Below, in pieces: positions 51,170 through 63,800 of a stretch of 64,000 nt of DNA (positions are counted from its first letter, which is position 1; every line of letters starts with the position of its first letter). The notes beneath the pieces were generated by a model. The model saw only the letters and a list, made by a program, of their open reading frames with translations, was not told the origin of the DNA and did no database searches. Origin of the DNA: Pseudonocardia sulfidoxydans NBRC 16205 (GTDB taxonomy: Bacteria > Actinomycetota > Actinomycetes > Mycobacteriales > Pseudonocardiaceae); contig NZ_BJVJ01000021.1 of the NCBI RefSeq assembly GCF_007989085.1, positions 1 to 64,000 on the forward strand, written 5' to 3'. Made by a program: the position numbers and the translations under genes.

Positions 51170-51351
51170 TCGAGTTCGTCACGAGTTCTTTCTGCAACTA
51201 CGGCGACTGTGTCGAGATCGGGCGCGGCCCCGACGGCGCGATGCTCGTGCGGGACACCAAGAACCGTGACCACGGGACCCTGGAGTTCACCCGCGAGGAA
51301 TGGGACGCCTTCGTGAAGGGCGTGAAGGCCGGAGAGTTCGACCCCGCCTGA
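51166..51351 (+). CDS. DUF397 protein
   Basis: A 61-residue protein of the DUF397 family: FVTSSFCNYGDCVEIG, then VRDTKNRDHGTLEFT and EEWDAFVKGVKAGEFD. GTG 51166 overlaps the XRE stop (GTGA), so the two are translationally coupled. In Streptomyces such small partners modulate the XRE regulator, and some behave like toxin-antitoxin pairs. The direction of action here is not predictable. Confidence 0.93.
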   Translation: MIEFVTSSFCNYGDCVEIGRGPDGAMLVRDTKNRDHGTLEFTREEWDAFVKGVKAGEFDPA

Positions 51352-51392
51352 CGGCAACCCGACCGTCACACGGAGTCACCACAGACATACAG

Positions 51393-51434
51393 CGGCCCGG
51401 GAGGGCGGACCGATCGTCCGCCCCTCCCGGGCCG
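51393..51434. terminator. Bidirectional terminator between DUF397 and leuA genes
   Basis: Strong hairpin: CGGCCCGGGAGGGCGGAC pairs with GTCCGCCCCTCCCGGGCCG (one bulged base). It serves both convergent genes. No T-tract. Confidence 0.75.
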
Positions 51435-51527
51435 TCGGCCGTTCCGGGTGAGGTCGTCACCCGGCGCTCGGCCGTGGAGGACCGCCCGCCCCGCGGATCG
51501 CGCGGGGTCGGCGGCCACGTCAGGGGG

Positions 51528-53606
<2,079 letters not shown>

Positions 53607-53645
53607 TCAGGATGGCCGGGCGGTCACCGAGCGGGCGGGGGGACG

Positions 53646-53948
53646 ATGGTGGTGGGCACCTCGGCGCGTCGGGGCGCGGGCATGGTGGCGACGGTGCTGC
53701 GGATCGTCGGCATGGTCATCGTCGCGTTCCTCGTGCTGCACATCGTGCTGACGCTGCTGGACGCGAACCCGGCCAACGGGCTGACGCAGTTCGTCGCCGA
53801 CGTCGCGGGCCGGTTGACGCTGGGCCTGGACGACCTGTTCCTACCCGCCGAGCCGAAGCTGCGGGTGACGTTGAACTACGGCGTGGCGGCAGCGATCTGG
53901 TGGCTGATCACGGCCGTCGTCGTGCGACTGGTGCGCCGAGTCTCCTGA
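53646..53948 (+). CDS. conserved small membrane protein
   Basis: A 100-residue protein with two TM helices (about 20-40 and 78-95). The segment LLDANPANGLTQFVADVAG and the LGLDDLFLPAEPKLRVTLNYG part recur in actinobacterial relatives. ATG 53646 follows GGCGGGGGGAC. Function unknown. It faces the PIG-V-like gene and the 16-bp tandem repeat. Confidence 0.7.
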   Translation: MVVGTSARRGAGMVATVLRIVGMVIVAFLVLHIVLTLLDANPANGLTQFVADVAGRLTLGLDDLFLPAEPKLRVTLNYGVAAAIWWLITAVVVRLVRRVS

Positions 53949-53958
53949 CAGACGCCGG

Positions 53959-54038
53959 GCTCAGATCGCGCCGAGCTCAGATCGCGGCGGGCTCAGATCG
54001 CGGCGGGCTCAGATCGCGGCGGGCTCAGATCGCGGCGG
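53959..54038. repeat. 16-bp tandem repeat, 5 copies, at a gene 3' end
   Basis: Five copies of GCTCAGATCGCGGCGG (first copy varies at its end), with a sixth degenerate copy after 54038. On the minus strand each copy encodes ...AAI-stop, the last codons of the adjacent gene, so the array looks like a tandem duplication of that gene's 3' terminus. Confidence 0.9.
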
Positions 54039-55299
54039 GCCAGATCGCGACGGCGTACCCACCGAACCACGCCGACGCCAGCACCACCCCGACGACGATC
54101 CCGGCCGCCGCGACGCGGCGCCGCCCAGCGAACTTCGCCAGCGCGACGGCGACCGGGACGAGCAGCGTGAACGCGGGCAGCAGCAGCCGCGCCTTGGACA
54201 CCATCACCCCGGCGCTGCCGACGTCCATCGCGACGACGATCGCGCCGTAGCAGTAGAGCGTCCACGGCAGGGCGGCCGCGGCGGCGTCGCGCAGCCCGAC
54301 GACGAGCAGGACCGCGGCGCCGGCGAGGGCGACGATCGTCCCCACCTCGAAGATCGACGGTCCGGACGCCAGGACGGACCCGGCCCAGCGCAGGGTGGCC
54401 TGGCCGCCGTCGACGCGGGAGCCCCAGCCAACGGCCTGCACCGTGAACCAGCCGGTGGGCGACCCGGTGCGGGCGCCGACCCAGGCGAGGTAGCCGAGCA
54501 GCCCGACCGGCGCGAGGGCGATCGCGGCCCAGGGCCGGGTGCCGTCCTCCCGTTTCCAGAGGGCGACGGCGGCGGCCGCGACGACGACGATCAGCAGCGC
54601 CCACGCCGTCGGCCGCACGAGGCCCGCGGCGAGGCAGCACACTCCGGCGGCGACCCAGCGTCGTTCGAGCAGGAACACGAGGCACCAGGCGGCACCGGCG
54701 CAGAACAAGGCCTCGGAGTAGGCCATCGAGAGCACGACGGCCATCGGTGCCGACGCGAACAGCGCCACCAGCACCAGCCCGGCCCGGGCGGAGCCGCCGG
54801 GGACGGCCCGGCCGAGCCGCGCGATGCCGTAGGCGGCGACGACACCGGCACCGACCGTCACGAGGACCGCTGCGGTCAGCATCGGCATGCCCGTCACGAA
54901 CCGGACGGTGGCCACGACGGCGGGGTAGCCGGGGAAGAACGCGAGCGGGGTCGCGGCCGTGCGGGCGCCGCCGGCGTCGACGAGACCGAGCGGGACGTCG
55001 GAGTACCAGCCCTGGGCGATGCCGAGGAACCAGTGGCCGTCCCAGGCGTCGAGCCGGTCGTCGAGGCGGCCGCCGTTGGCATCGGCGAGGAGCACGAGCA
55101 CCGCGGTGGCGAACGCCCGGACCGAGAGATAGACCGCGGCGGGGGCGAGCGCGGCACGCACGACGGGGGCCGCCGGGAGGGCGGGGAGCGGGATCGTCGT
55201 GACCCCACGACGCCCCCGGGAGGCGTACGTGTCCGGACTCACGGCGGGCCCCCGCACACCCTGCGAGCGGGGGAGAGGCTCGTCGCGAGTCTGTGGCAT
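54025..55299 (-). CDS. PIG-V-like mannosyltransferase family membrane protein
   Basis: A 424-residue polytopic membrane protein with about ten TM segments. RLDAWDGHWFLGIAQGWY near residue 85, AFFPGYP, MAYSEALFCAGAAW and GLVRPTAWALL are typical of PIG-V/GT-C-type dolichol-phosphomannose-dependent mannosyltransferases. The first 35 residues are polar. Its stop lies in the tandem repeat. A paralog lies at 57835. The acceptor is unknown. Confidence 0.8.
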   Translation of the reverse strand: MPQTRDEPLPRSQGVRGPAVSPDTYASRGRRGVTTIPLPALPAAPVVRAALAPAAVYLSVRAFATAVLVLLADANGGRLDDRLDAWDGHWFLGIAQGWYSDVPLGLVDAGGARTAATPLAFFPGYPAVVATVRFVTGMPMLTAAVLVTVGAGVVAAYGIARLGRAVPGGSARAGLVLVALFASAPMAVVLSMAYSEALFCAGAAWCLVFLLERRWVAAGVCCLAAGLVRPTAWALLIVVVAAAAVALWKREDGTRPWAAIALAPVGLLGYLAWVGARTGSPTGWFTVQAVGWGSRVDGGQATLRWAGSVLASGPSIFEVGTIVALAGAAVLLVVGLRDAAAAALPWTLYCYGAIVVAMDVGSAGVMVSKARLLLPAFTLLVPVAVALAKFAGRRRVAAAGIVVGVVLASAWFGGYAVAIWPAAI

Positions 55300-55445
55300 C
55301 GGTCATCGAGGTTAACGTCGCTGCTCGGCGCCGGTAGGCTGGCGTCCCGACCAGCCCCGCGGGCGGTCGGGAGAACCTGCCGACCGGTCCGGGCCCGAGC
55401 CGAATCCAGCGTCGTCGTCGAGCGGCGCGGGGACAGGAGGACGGC

Positions 55446-57778
<2,333 letters not shown>

Positions 57779-57787
57779 CGACGGCTC

Positions 57788-57827
57788 GTGAGTGGCGATG
57801 GTCGCTATAGCGACCATCGCCACTCAC
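57788..57827. repeat. Palindromic repeat family 1, copy 5 (40 bp)
   Basis: Perfect 20-bp arms reading GTGAGTGGCGATGGTCGCTA, identical to copy 4. It lies between convergent asd and the second PIG-V-like gene, 7 bp from the latter's stop. Confidence 0.95.
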
Positions 57828-57834
57828 AGGGGTC

Positions 57835-58998
57835 TCAGATCGCGTACCGCCACACCGTGAGCGAGTACGCCCCGAACCAGGCCGAGGCCAGCGCCGCCAC
57901 CACGACGACGGACACCGCCGTCGCGGGGCGCCGTTTGGCCAGGCCCAGGGCGATCGGCAGGAGCAGCACGAACGCGGGCAGCAGCAGCCGCGGCCGCGAG
58001 GCCATCACGCCCGACGACAGCCACACCGTCGCGACGACCGCGCCGCCGTAGACCAGCAGCGGCACCGGCAACCGGGCGGCGACCGACAGTCCGAACAGGA
58101 CGAGCACGCCGATCAGGACGACCGCCGACACGTAGTACATGAGTGCGGCGTCGCGGCTGGTCAGCGTCGCGACGATGAACCTGACGCTGGCGACGCCGCC
58201 GTCGACGCCGCCGTCCCAACCCGTGCTCTGGACGGTGAACCAGCCGGTCAGCTCACCCGTGCGGACCGCGACGAAGACCAGGTACCCGGCGACGCCGGCG
58301 ACCGACAGCAGCGCCCCCGCGACGGGACGCCAGCCGTCGCGGCGCATCACGAGCGCGACGACCGCCGCCACGACGACGGCGAGCACGAGCGCCTCCGACG
58401 TCGGCCGGACGAGCCCGGCCAGCCCGCACATCACCCCGGCGAGCAGCCAGCGCCGCTGCAGCAGCCCGACCAGCGACCACGCGGCCAGCGCACAGAACAG
58501 CGCCTCCGTGTACGCCATGTTGAGGGTGACGGCCATGGGCGCGGCCGCGAACAGCGCCGTCAACAGCAGGCCGACGCGGCGCGACCCGCCCGGGACGAGC
58601 TCCCCGATCCGGGTCAGCCCGTAGGCGGCCGCGATCCCGGCCAGCAACGACACGACGAGCGCCGCGGCGACCTCGTTGCCGCCGAGCAGCGGCGCGACGA
58701 CCGTGATCGTCATCGGGTAGCCGGGGAAGAACGCGAGCGCGGTGAACGGGGTGTGGCGGCCGTGCCCGTCGAGCATCCTCTCGGGGACGCCGCTGTAGCC
58801 GTACTGCGCGATGGCGAGCATCCAGTCGCCGTCCCAGGCGCGGAGCCGGTCGACGGGCGAGACGCCGTACGTCAGCGACAGCCACACCAGCGCCAGGACG
58901 CCGACGAGACGCACGGCGAGGTAGATCGCGGCCGGTGCGAGCAGCGTGGCGACGCGGGCGGGCTCGGGAGCCACCACCGGGGCGTCGGTCGCGCTCAC
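57835..58998 (-). CDS. PIG-V-like mannosyltransferase family membrane protein, paralog
   Basis: A 387-residue paralog of the 54025-55299 product with the same landmarks: DRLRAWDGDWMLAIAQYGY, AFFPGYP, MAYTEALFCALAAW and GLVRPTSEAL, and a C-terminus ending TVWRYAI. GTG 58998 is chosen because GAGGAGG lies 5 nt upstream; the frame stays open to 59046. Two paralogs flank lysC-asd, probably from duplication. GT-C-type transfer to a cell-envelope acceptor is inferred. Confidence 0.8.
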   Translation of the reverse strand: MSATDAPVVAPEPARVATLLAPAAIYLAVRLVGVLALVWLSLTYGVSPVDRLRAWDGDWMLAIAQYGYSGVPERMLDGHGRHTPFTALAFFPGYPMTITVVAPLLGGNEVAAALVVSLLAGIAAAYGLTRIGELVPGGSRRVGLLLTALFAAAPMAVTLNMAYTEALFCALAAWSLVGLLQRRWLLAGVMCGLAGLVRPTSEALVLAVVVAAVVALVMRRDGWRPVAGALLSVAGVAGYLVFVAVRTGELTGWFTVQSTGWDGGVDGGVASVRFIVATLTSRDAALMYYVSAVVLIGVLVLFGLSVAARLPVPLLVYGGAVVATVWLSSGVMASRPRLLLPAFVLLLPIALGLAKRRPATAVSVVVVAALASAWFGAYSLTVWRYAI

Positions 58999-59094
58999 GC
59001 AACCTCCTCGCGGGCGCTCGGACGAGCGGGGGCCGGTGCCGTGCACCCCACACGCTAACGCGCGATCGCCCCGTCACCGATAACGTTACGGTTC

Positions 59095-59604
59095 GTGAGC
59101 AGCGACGAAATGATCAAGCGGTACCAGGCGGGTGGCGGCAGGCTCGCCGCGGCTGCGGCAGAGGGTGTGGCCGTCCCGCCCGCGCTCAAGACGGCGCTCG
59201 TGACGTGCATGGACTCGCGCATCGACACGTTCACCCTGTTCGGTCTCCAGCTGGGTGAGGTTCACGTGCTCCGCAATGCCGGCGGTGTCGTGACCGACGA
59301 CACGATCCGGTCGTTGACGATCAGTCAGCGGCAGCTCGGCACGCGTGACGTCCTGCTCGTCCAGCACGGCGGCTGCGGCCTCTCGACCTTCACCGACGAG
59401 GACTTCTCGGAGTCGCTGGCGGCGGAGACCGGGATGCGACCGGCGTGGCGGACCCACGCGTTCAGCGACCCCATGACGAGTGTGCGCAGGGACATGGCCC
59501 AGCTGCGCCACGACCCGTTCCTGCACCCGGACACGACGGTCCGCGGGTTCGTCCTCGACATCGAGACGTTCGTGCTGGAGGAGGTCTTCCTCCCCGACGC
59601 CTGA
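59095..59604 (+). CDS. beta-carbonic anhydrase-like protein
   Basis: A 169-residue zinc protein. Ligands are Cys and Asp in TCMDSR (about 39), His and Cys in QHGGCGLS. This is the short beta-class variant common in actinobacteria. It interconverts CO2 and bicarbonate. GTG 59095 is 8 nt after TAACGT (59081-59086), so probably leaderless. The 3' end is partly duplicated after the stop. Confidence 0.9.
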   Translation: MSSDEMIKRYQAGGGRLAAAAAEGVAVPPALKTALVTCMDSRIDTFTLFGLQLGEVHVLRNAGGVVTDDTIRSLTISQRQLGTRDVLLVQHGGCGLSTFTDEDFSESLAAETGMRPAWRTHAFSDPMTSVRRDMAQLRHDPFLHPDTTVRGFVLDIETFVLEEVFLPDA

Positions 59605-59626
59605 CGCACCGTCGCCTGACGCACCG
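59598..59626. repeat. 14-bp direct repeat at the carbonic anhydrase stop
   Basis: CGCCTGACGCACCG occurs twice with period 15. The first copy contains the stop of the gene (59602-59604), so its 3' end has been duplicated in tandem. Confidence 0.85.
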
Positions 59627-59638
59627 AACAGCGGCCGC

Positions 59639-59663
59639 TGGTCTCTATCTGAGACGGAGACCA
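59639..59663. terminator. Hairpin after carbonic anhydrase gene
   Basis: Arms TGGTCTC and GAGACCA with an 11-nt loop that itself contains TATCTGAGAC. It lies 35 bp after the stop; a terminator or operator. Confidence 0.45.
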
Positions 59664-59695
59664 CGTCCGGGGGCGAGCCCTGGTAAGCCGTGCGC

Positions 59696-59896
59696 ATGGA
59701 GCGTCACCGGTTGGTGTGTCGGGAATGCGGCGAGACCGCGCACGTCGATCAGGTCCCGGGCATCGCCGCCCACCTCGACCCGGCCCACGCCGCCGGTTAC
59801 CGGGTCGAGGCGGCGGTCGTGGTCTTCCGCGGGCTGTGCGCGTCGTGCCGGGGCGCGGACCGCGAGGTCGGTGTCGGTGGTCGTGCCCGGCGCTGA
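59696..59896 (+). CDS. Fur C-terminal-domain-like zinc protein
   Basis: A 66-residue protein: ERHRLVCRECGETAHVD then GYRVEAAVVVFRGLCASCRG. The two CXXC pairs and the HRLVCREC/GYRVE spacing match the dimerisation/zinc domain of Fur-type regulators, but the DNA-binding part is absent (full Fur is about 140 residues). The frame also opens at GTG 59690. It may be a stand-alone metal-binding or partner protein. ArsC follows 22 bp after. Confidence 0.65.
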   Translation: MERHRLVCRECGETAHVDQVPGIAAHLDPAHAAGYRVEAAVVVFRGLCASCRGADREVGVGGRARR

Positions 59897-59918
59897 CCGT
59901 GCGCCTACGATCCGGTCC

Positions 59919-60278
59919 GTGACCTCCGAAGACCGGCCCGTCGTCTGGCACAACCCGCGCTGCTCCAAGAGCCGCGGCGCGCTCGCCCTGCTCGCCGAGC
60001 ACGGCGTCGAGGCCGACGTCGTGCGCTACCTCGACGACGCCCCCACCCGTACCGACCTCGAGGACGTCCTGCGCAAGCTCGGGACCGACGACCCGCGGGC
60101 GATCGTCCGCACCGGTGAGGCCGTGTACCGCGAGCTGGGTCTGGCCGACGCCGACCGCGACGCGCTGCTCGACGCCATGGCGGCCAACCCGATCCTCGTC
60201 GAGCGGCCGATCGTCGTCCTGGGCGACCGGGCCGTCGTCGGCAGGCCGCCGGAGAAGGTGCTCGACCTGCTGGGCTGA
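59919..60278 (+). CDS. arsC: ArsC-family arsenate reductase (thioredoxin fold)
   Basis: A 119-residue protein of the ArsC/Spx family. The active-site Cys is in HNPRCSKSRGALALL, and the C-terminal VERPIVVLGDRAVVGRP matches glutaredoxin-dependent ArsC. It reduces arsenate to arsenite. No arsenite pump or ArsR gene is nearby, so it may belong to a broader oxidative function. GTG 59919 is 7 nt after TACGAT (59906-59911), suggesting leaderless mRNA. Confidence 0.88.
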   Translation: MTSEDRPVVWHNPRCSKSRGALALLAEHGVEADVVRYLDDAPTRTDLEDVLRKLGTDDPRAIVRTGEAVYRELGLADADRDALLDAMAANPILVERPIVVLGDRAVVGRPPEKVLDLLG

Positions 60279-60286
60279 GCCCGGGG

Positions 60287-61348
60287 TCAGCCCGCCACGG
60301 CGGCGGTCACCAACGGCGCCGACACGACGAGGGCGTCGCCGACGAACCGTGCCGTCGGCCGCAGCCCCGCGCGGCGCAGCAGCCGCGTGAGCCGCATGTC
60401 TCCACCCGGTGCCGACGCGGCGAGGGTGTCGGCGCCCGCGGCCAGCGCGAGCTCGACGGCCCTGCGCACCAGCGACGTCCCGAGCCCGCGGCCCTGCCAG
60501 CCGTCCTCGACGACGACGGTGAACATCGCCTCGCCGCCGCTGTCCTCGAGCGTCACGAGGCCGACGACGCTGCCGCCGTCGATCGTCGTCGCGACCGCCG
60601 AGCGGCCGCCGTTCTCCCCGGCCAGCACCGCCTGCAGCAGACCCGGCGCGAGCTGCGGCGACGGGTGGCCGAACCGGGCCAGCCGGGTCTCCGGCGAGCA
60701 GCGCGCGTGCAGGGCCGCGACCAGCAGCGCGTCGTCGGGCGACGCGGCGCGCAGCAGGGTCTCGGTGCCGTCGCGCAGCAGCAGGACGCGGTCGTCGGTG
60801 GGCGTGCGGGCGGGCGCGGCGAGGTCGAGCTGCGACGCCAGCTCCAGCAGCGCCGCCGCCCGCGACAGCTCGGTCGCGGTGAACGGCCACGCCCGCCCCA
60901 GCCGCACCTGCTGGGTGCCGACGCGCAGCGTGTGGGTGTGCGGGTGCCCGGGTGCGTCGGGTGCGACGAGCCGGGCCCGCAGCATCGTCGCGACCGCCCG
61001 GGGCGCGCTGCCCGGGTCGGCGGCGACCATGCGGGCCAGGGCGAGCGCCGTCGTCGCCGGGTCGGACAGCTCGGTGGCGTTGGCACGCACGAGCAGCGTG
61101 CACGGGATGCCCGCCGACCCGACCGCCTCGACGAGCTCGCCCGCCTCCACACCGTCCGGGACCTTCACGAGCAGCTCGTCGGTCACCGCGCCGTCGTCGG
61201 CAGGCTCACCGACGACGTGCAGCGCGACGATGTCGCAACCCGCGCCACCCACGACCGTCGCCAGCTCGCCGAGCCGCCCCGGCCTGTCCTCGAGCTCCAC
61301 GTGCACGCGCCACAGCGTCACGTCGTCCACCCCCTCAGGCGTCTCCAT
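60287..61348 (-). CDS. ACT-GNAT fusion protein acetyltransferase
   Basis: A 353-residue protein: an N-terminal ACT domain (LWRVHVELEDRPGRLGELA, about 12-90), a helical linker and a C-terminal GNAT domain with acetyl-CoA motif DGWQGRGLGTSLVRRAV. Such ACT-GNAT proteins in actinomycetes are amino acid-regulated lysine acetyltransferases (AAPatA/MaKat type), turned on by Asn or Cys and modifying acyl-CoA synthetases. The effector here is unknown. ATG 61348 lies 42 bp after the S9 stop on the same strand. Confidence 0.87.
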   Translation of the reverse strand: METPEGVDDVTLWRVHVELEDRPGRLGELATVVGGAGCDIVALHVVGEPADDGAVTDELLVKVPDGVEAGELVEAVGSAGIPCTLLVRANATELSDPATTALALARMVAADPGSAPRAVATMLRARLVAPDAPGHPHTHTLRVGTQQVRLGRAWPFTATELSRAAALLELASQLDLAAPARTPTDDRVLLLRDGTETLLRAASPDDALLVAALHARCSPETRLARFGHPSPQLAPGLLQAVLAGENGGRSAVATTIDGGSVVGLVTLEDSGGEAMFTVVVEDGWQGRGLGTSLVRRAVELALAAGADTLAASAPGGDMRLTRLLRRAGLRPTARFVGDALVVSAPLVTAAVAG

Positions 61349-61379
61349 CGTGGGTGGCGGATGTTTCCGGTGGGCTACA

Positions 61380-61399
61380 CCGGGGTGACGTCACCCCGG
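61380..61399. promoter_or_regulatory. 20-bp perfect palindrome upstream of the ACT-GNAT gene
   Basis: CCGGGGTGACGTCACCCCGG, no loop. It covers the S9 peptidase stop codon and sits 32 bp before the ACT-GNAT start. It could be an operator or a terminator. Confidence 0.55.
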
Positions 61400-63238
61400 G
61401 CGGACTCCGGCGAGGGCCCGGCGGGCGAAGTCGATCTCCGTGGCGACGTGGCGGATCGTCATCTCGACGACGAGCGAGCCGTGCCCGGCGTCGAACCGGC
61501 TGACCTCGTAGGGCAGGTCGCCGCGGGTGGCCAGCGCGTCGAGGTAGTTGTCGATCTGGCGGATCGGGCAGCGCGGGTCGTTCTCACCGGCGAGGACGAG
61601 CACGGGCGCGCGGACGTCGCCGACGTAGGTCAGCGGTGACGCGAGCCGGTAGCGGTCGAGGACCTCGTCGGGGGAGCCGCCGAACAGGGCGCGGTCGAAC
61701 GCGCGCAGCTGTTCCATCTCGTCCTCGAACGCGGCGACGTAGTCGGCGACGGGAACGCCGCCGATCGCCGCCGCCCACCGGTCCGGCTGCGTGCCGGCCG
61801 CGAGGAGTGCGAGGAACCCGCCCCACGACCAGCCTTCGACGACGATCCGCGCCGGGTCGGCCGTCCCCGACGAGACAGCCCAGTCGTGGACGGCGGCGAC
61901 GTCCTCCAGCTCCGTCGGGCCGGGCCGGCCCTCGATGGCGTCGCGCCACGCCGAGCCGTAGCCCGTCGAGCCGCGGTAGTTGACCTCGACGACGCAGAAC
62001 CCGGCGTCGACCCACGCCGCGCGCATCGCGCTGAACCGGTCCTCGTCGGCGTGGTGGGGGCCGCCGTGCAGGCTGAACACCGTCGGGTGCGGGCCGTCGC
62101 CCTCCGGTTCGGCGACGAGCGCGTGCACCTTCCCGCCGGGGCCGTCGACCCACACGTCGCGCACCGGGACCGAGCCGGGCGGTCGCTCACCGGGCGGGGC
62201 GACCAGCACACGGTCGGTGCCGTCGGGGTGCAGGGCGCGGATCGTCGCCGCCTCGGCCGCCGACGACGCCGTGTACTCGACGGTCCCGTCGGGGCGCACC
62301 TCGGCGGACCCGACGGTGCCGGGCGCGGTGGGCAGCTCGGTGAGGGTGCCGTCGGCCAGGTCGTGGCGGAACAGCCGGACTCGGCCGGCGTGGGTGTGCC
62401 ACACCAGCAGCGCGGCCGCGTCGGGATAGAAGTCGGCGACGACCTCGCCCGGCAGGTCGAGGACGATCTCGGTCTCGGTGTCCGCGGCGACGTCCCAGAT
62501 CAGCAGCTCCTCGCGGCCGCGGCGCTCGTGCAGCAGCAGGAGCCGCTGGTCGCCGGGGACGGGGCTGAACACGAGCGGCGTGAGCCCGAGACCGGGGCCG
62601 TCGGACTTCTCCGCGACCGCCGCACCGTCGGACGTGCGGTGCACCCGCAGGTCGGGGTGGCGTGAGTCGCCGTGCTCGGAGTGGCTGACCGCGAGCAGCG
62701 TCTCGTCCTCGGACAGGGCGCCCACCCCCGCGTCCTCCGACGACTCGTACACGATCTCGGCGGGCCCGGAGGAACCGTTGCGGTGCAGCCAGATCCGGCT
62801 GCCGTCGTCGGTCGACGTGCCTGCCGCGACCAGCGTGCGGCCGATCTCCAGGCCCGCGGGGTAGCCGTCCTCGACGCCGGGGATCGCGTCGGCCGGCCGG
62901 TCGCCCGCGGGCAGCCCGGCGAAGGGCTCGCTGACCCAGCGGCCGAACTCGTCGCCGTCGGTGTCGTCGAACCACCAGACATGCTCGCCGTCGGGCGGCA
63001 GCGTGGCCGAGTGGGTCCCGGCGGGGCGGCTGGTGACCTTGCGGTGCAGGTCGGTGGCGCGATCCCAGGTGTGCACCTCGGTGGTGCCGCCCGCGTTGGA
63101 CGTGTAGACGCAGCGGTCCGGCGCGTCCTCGGCCCACTCCGGCCGGGACATCCGGACCGCGGTGAACCGGGCGCGCCAGCGCTGCTCGCGGGCGTCGTCG
63201 TCGAAGAGCCTGTCGGGGACGGCGGCGTCGGGATGCAC
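61391..63238 (-). CDS. S9 family prolyl oligopeptidase-like serine peptidase
   Basis: A 615-residue protein: a beta-propeller-like N-part (about 1-370, DG/SP-rich repeats) and a hydrolase domain with the oxyanion motif SLHGGPH, nucleophile GWSWGGFLAL, Asp in LAGENDPRCP and His in FDAGHGSLV. No signal peptide is seen, so it should be cytosolic and cut peptides or act as acylaminoacyl peptidase. The start is GTG 63238. Its stop lies in the 20-bp palindrome. Confidence 0.88.
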   Translation of the reverse strand: MHPDAAVPDRLFDDDAREQRWRARFTAVRMSRPEWAEDAPDRCVYTSNAGGTTEVHTWDRATDLHRKVTSRPAGTHSATLPPDGEHVWWFDDTDGDEFGRWVSEPFAGLPAGDRPADAIPGVEDGYPAGLEIGRTLVAAGTSTDDGSRIWLHRNGSSGPAEIVYESSEDAGVGALSEDETLLAVSHSEHGDSRHPDLRVHRTSDGAAVAEKSDGPGLGLTPLVFSPVPGDQRLLLLHERRGREELLIWDVAADTETEIVLDLPGEVVADFYPDAAALLVWHTHAGRVRLFRHDLADGTLTELPTAPGTVGSAEVRPDGTVEYTASSAAEAATIRALHPDGTDRVLVAPPGERPPGSVPVRDVWVDGPGGKVHALVAEPEGDGPHPTVFSLHGGPHHADEDRFSAMRAAWVDAGFCVVEVNYRGSTGYGSAWRDAIEGRPGPTELEDVAAVHDWAVSSGTADPARIVVEGWSWGGFLALLAAGTQPDRWAAAIGGVPVADYVAAFEDEMEQLRAFDRALFGGSPDEVLDRYRLASPLTYVGDVRAPVLVLAGENDPRCPIRQIDNYLDALATRGDLPYEVSRFDAGHGSLVVEMTIRHVATEIDFARRALAGVRPG

Positions 63239-63329
63239 GCCCCGATCCTGCCGGGTCACCGGCAGCCCGTGGCACCGGGTGCGGCCCACGGGCGCACGTC
63301 GGGGCACGGCCGCCGCGGGTCGTGGCACG

Positions 63330-63787
63330 ATGGCCGTCGTGAACGAGCCCGTCCCCAGTGACCGGATCCGGGTGTCCGACGCCGAGCGCAGAGCGGTGCA
63401 GGACATGCTCCTGCGCGCCCAGGGGCAGGCCTGCTCGACATCGGGGAGTACGACGAGCGGGTCCAGGCCGTGTGGGCGGGCAAGACCCGCGGCGACCTCG
63501 CCCTCGTCACCGCCGACCTGCCCGACGTCCCCGACGCACCCGCGCCCGCTCCCGCCCGTCGGACGCCGGCGACGCCGCGCGCGATCTTCTCCGACACCGG
63601 CGGCGGTACCGCGATGCGGATTCTCGCGATCGTCTTCACGAGCGTCGTGGCGGTGAACGTCGTCGTCTGGGGGATCGTGAGCGTCACGAACGGCGAGCTC
63701 ATCTACCCGTGGTTCGTGTGGACGGTCATCCCGATCGTCGTGCTCGGGGTGATCTACGTCGCCGGGATCGGGCGCCCGCGCTCCTGA
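63330..63787 (+). pseudogene. DUF1707 membrane protein gene with frameshift
   Basis: ATG 63330 (MAVVNEPVPSDRIRVSDAERR) opens a DUF1707 domain (SDAERRAVQDMLLRAQGQ); it leaves frame near 63430. Another frame continues LLDIGEYDERVQAVWAGKTRGD, where the conserved domain resumes, then TADLP, a Pro-rich linker and two TM helices (VVVWGIVSV and PWFVWTVIPIVVLG) to 63787. One missing G in the CAGGCCTG run explains it. Either a decayed gene or a sequence error. Confidence 0.75.
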
Positions 63788-63800
63788 CCACCGCGCGGCG

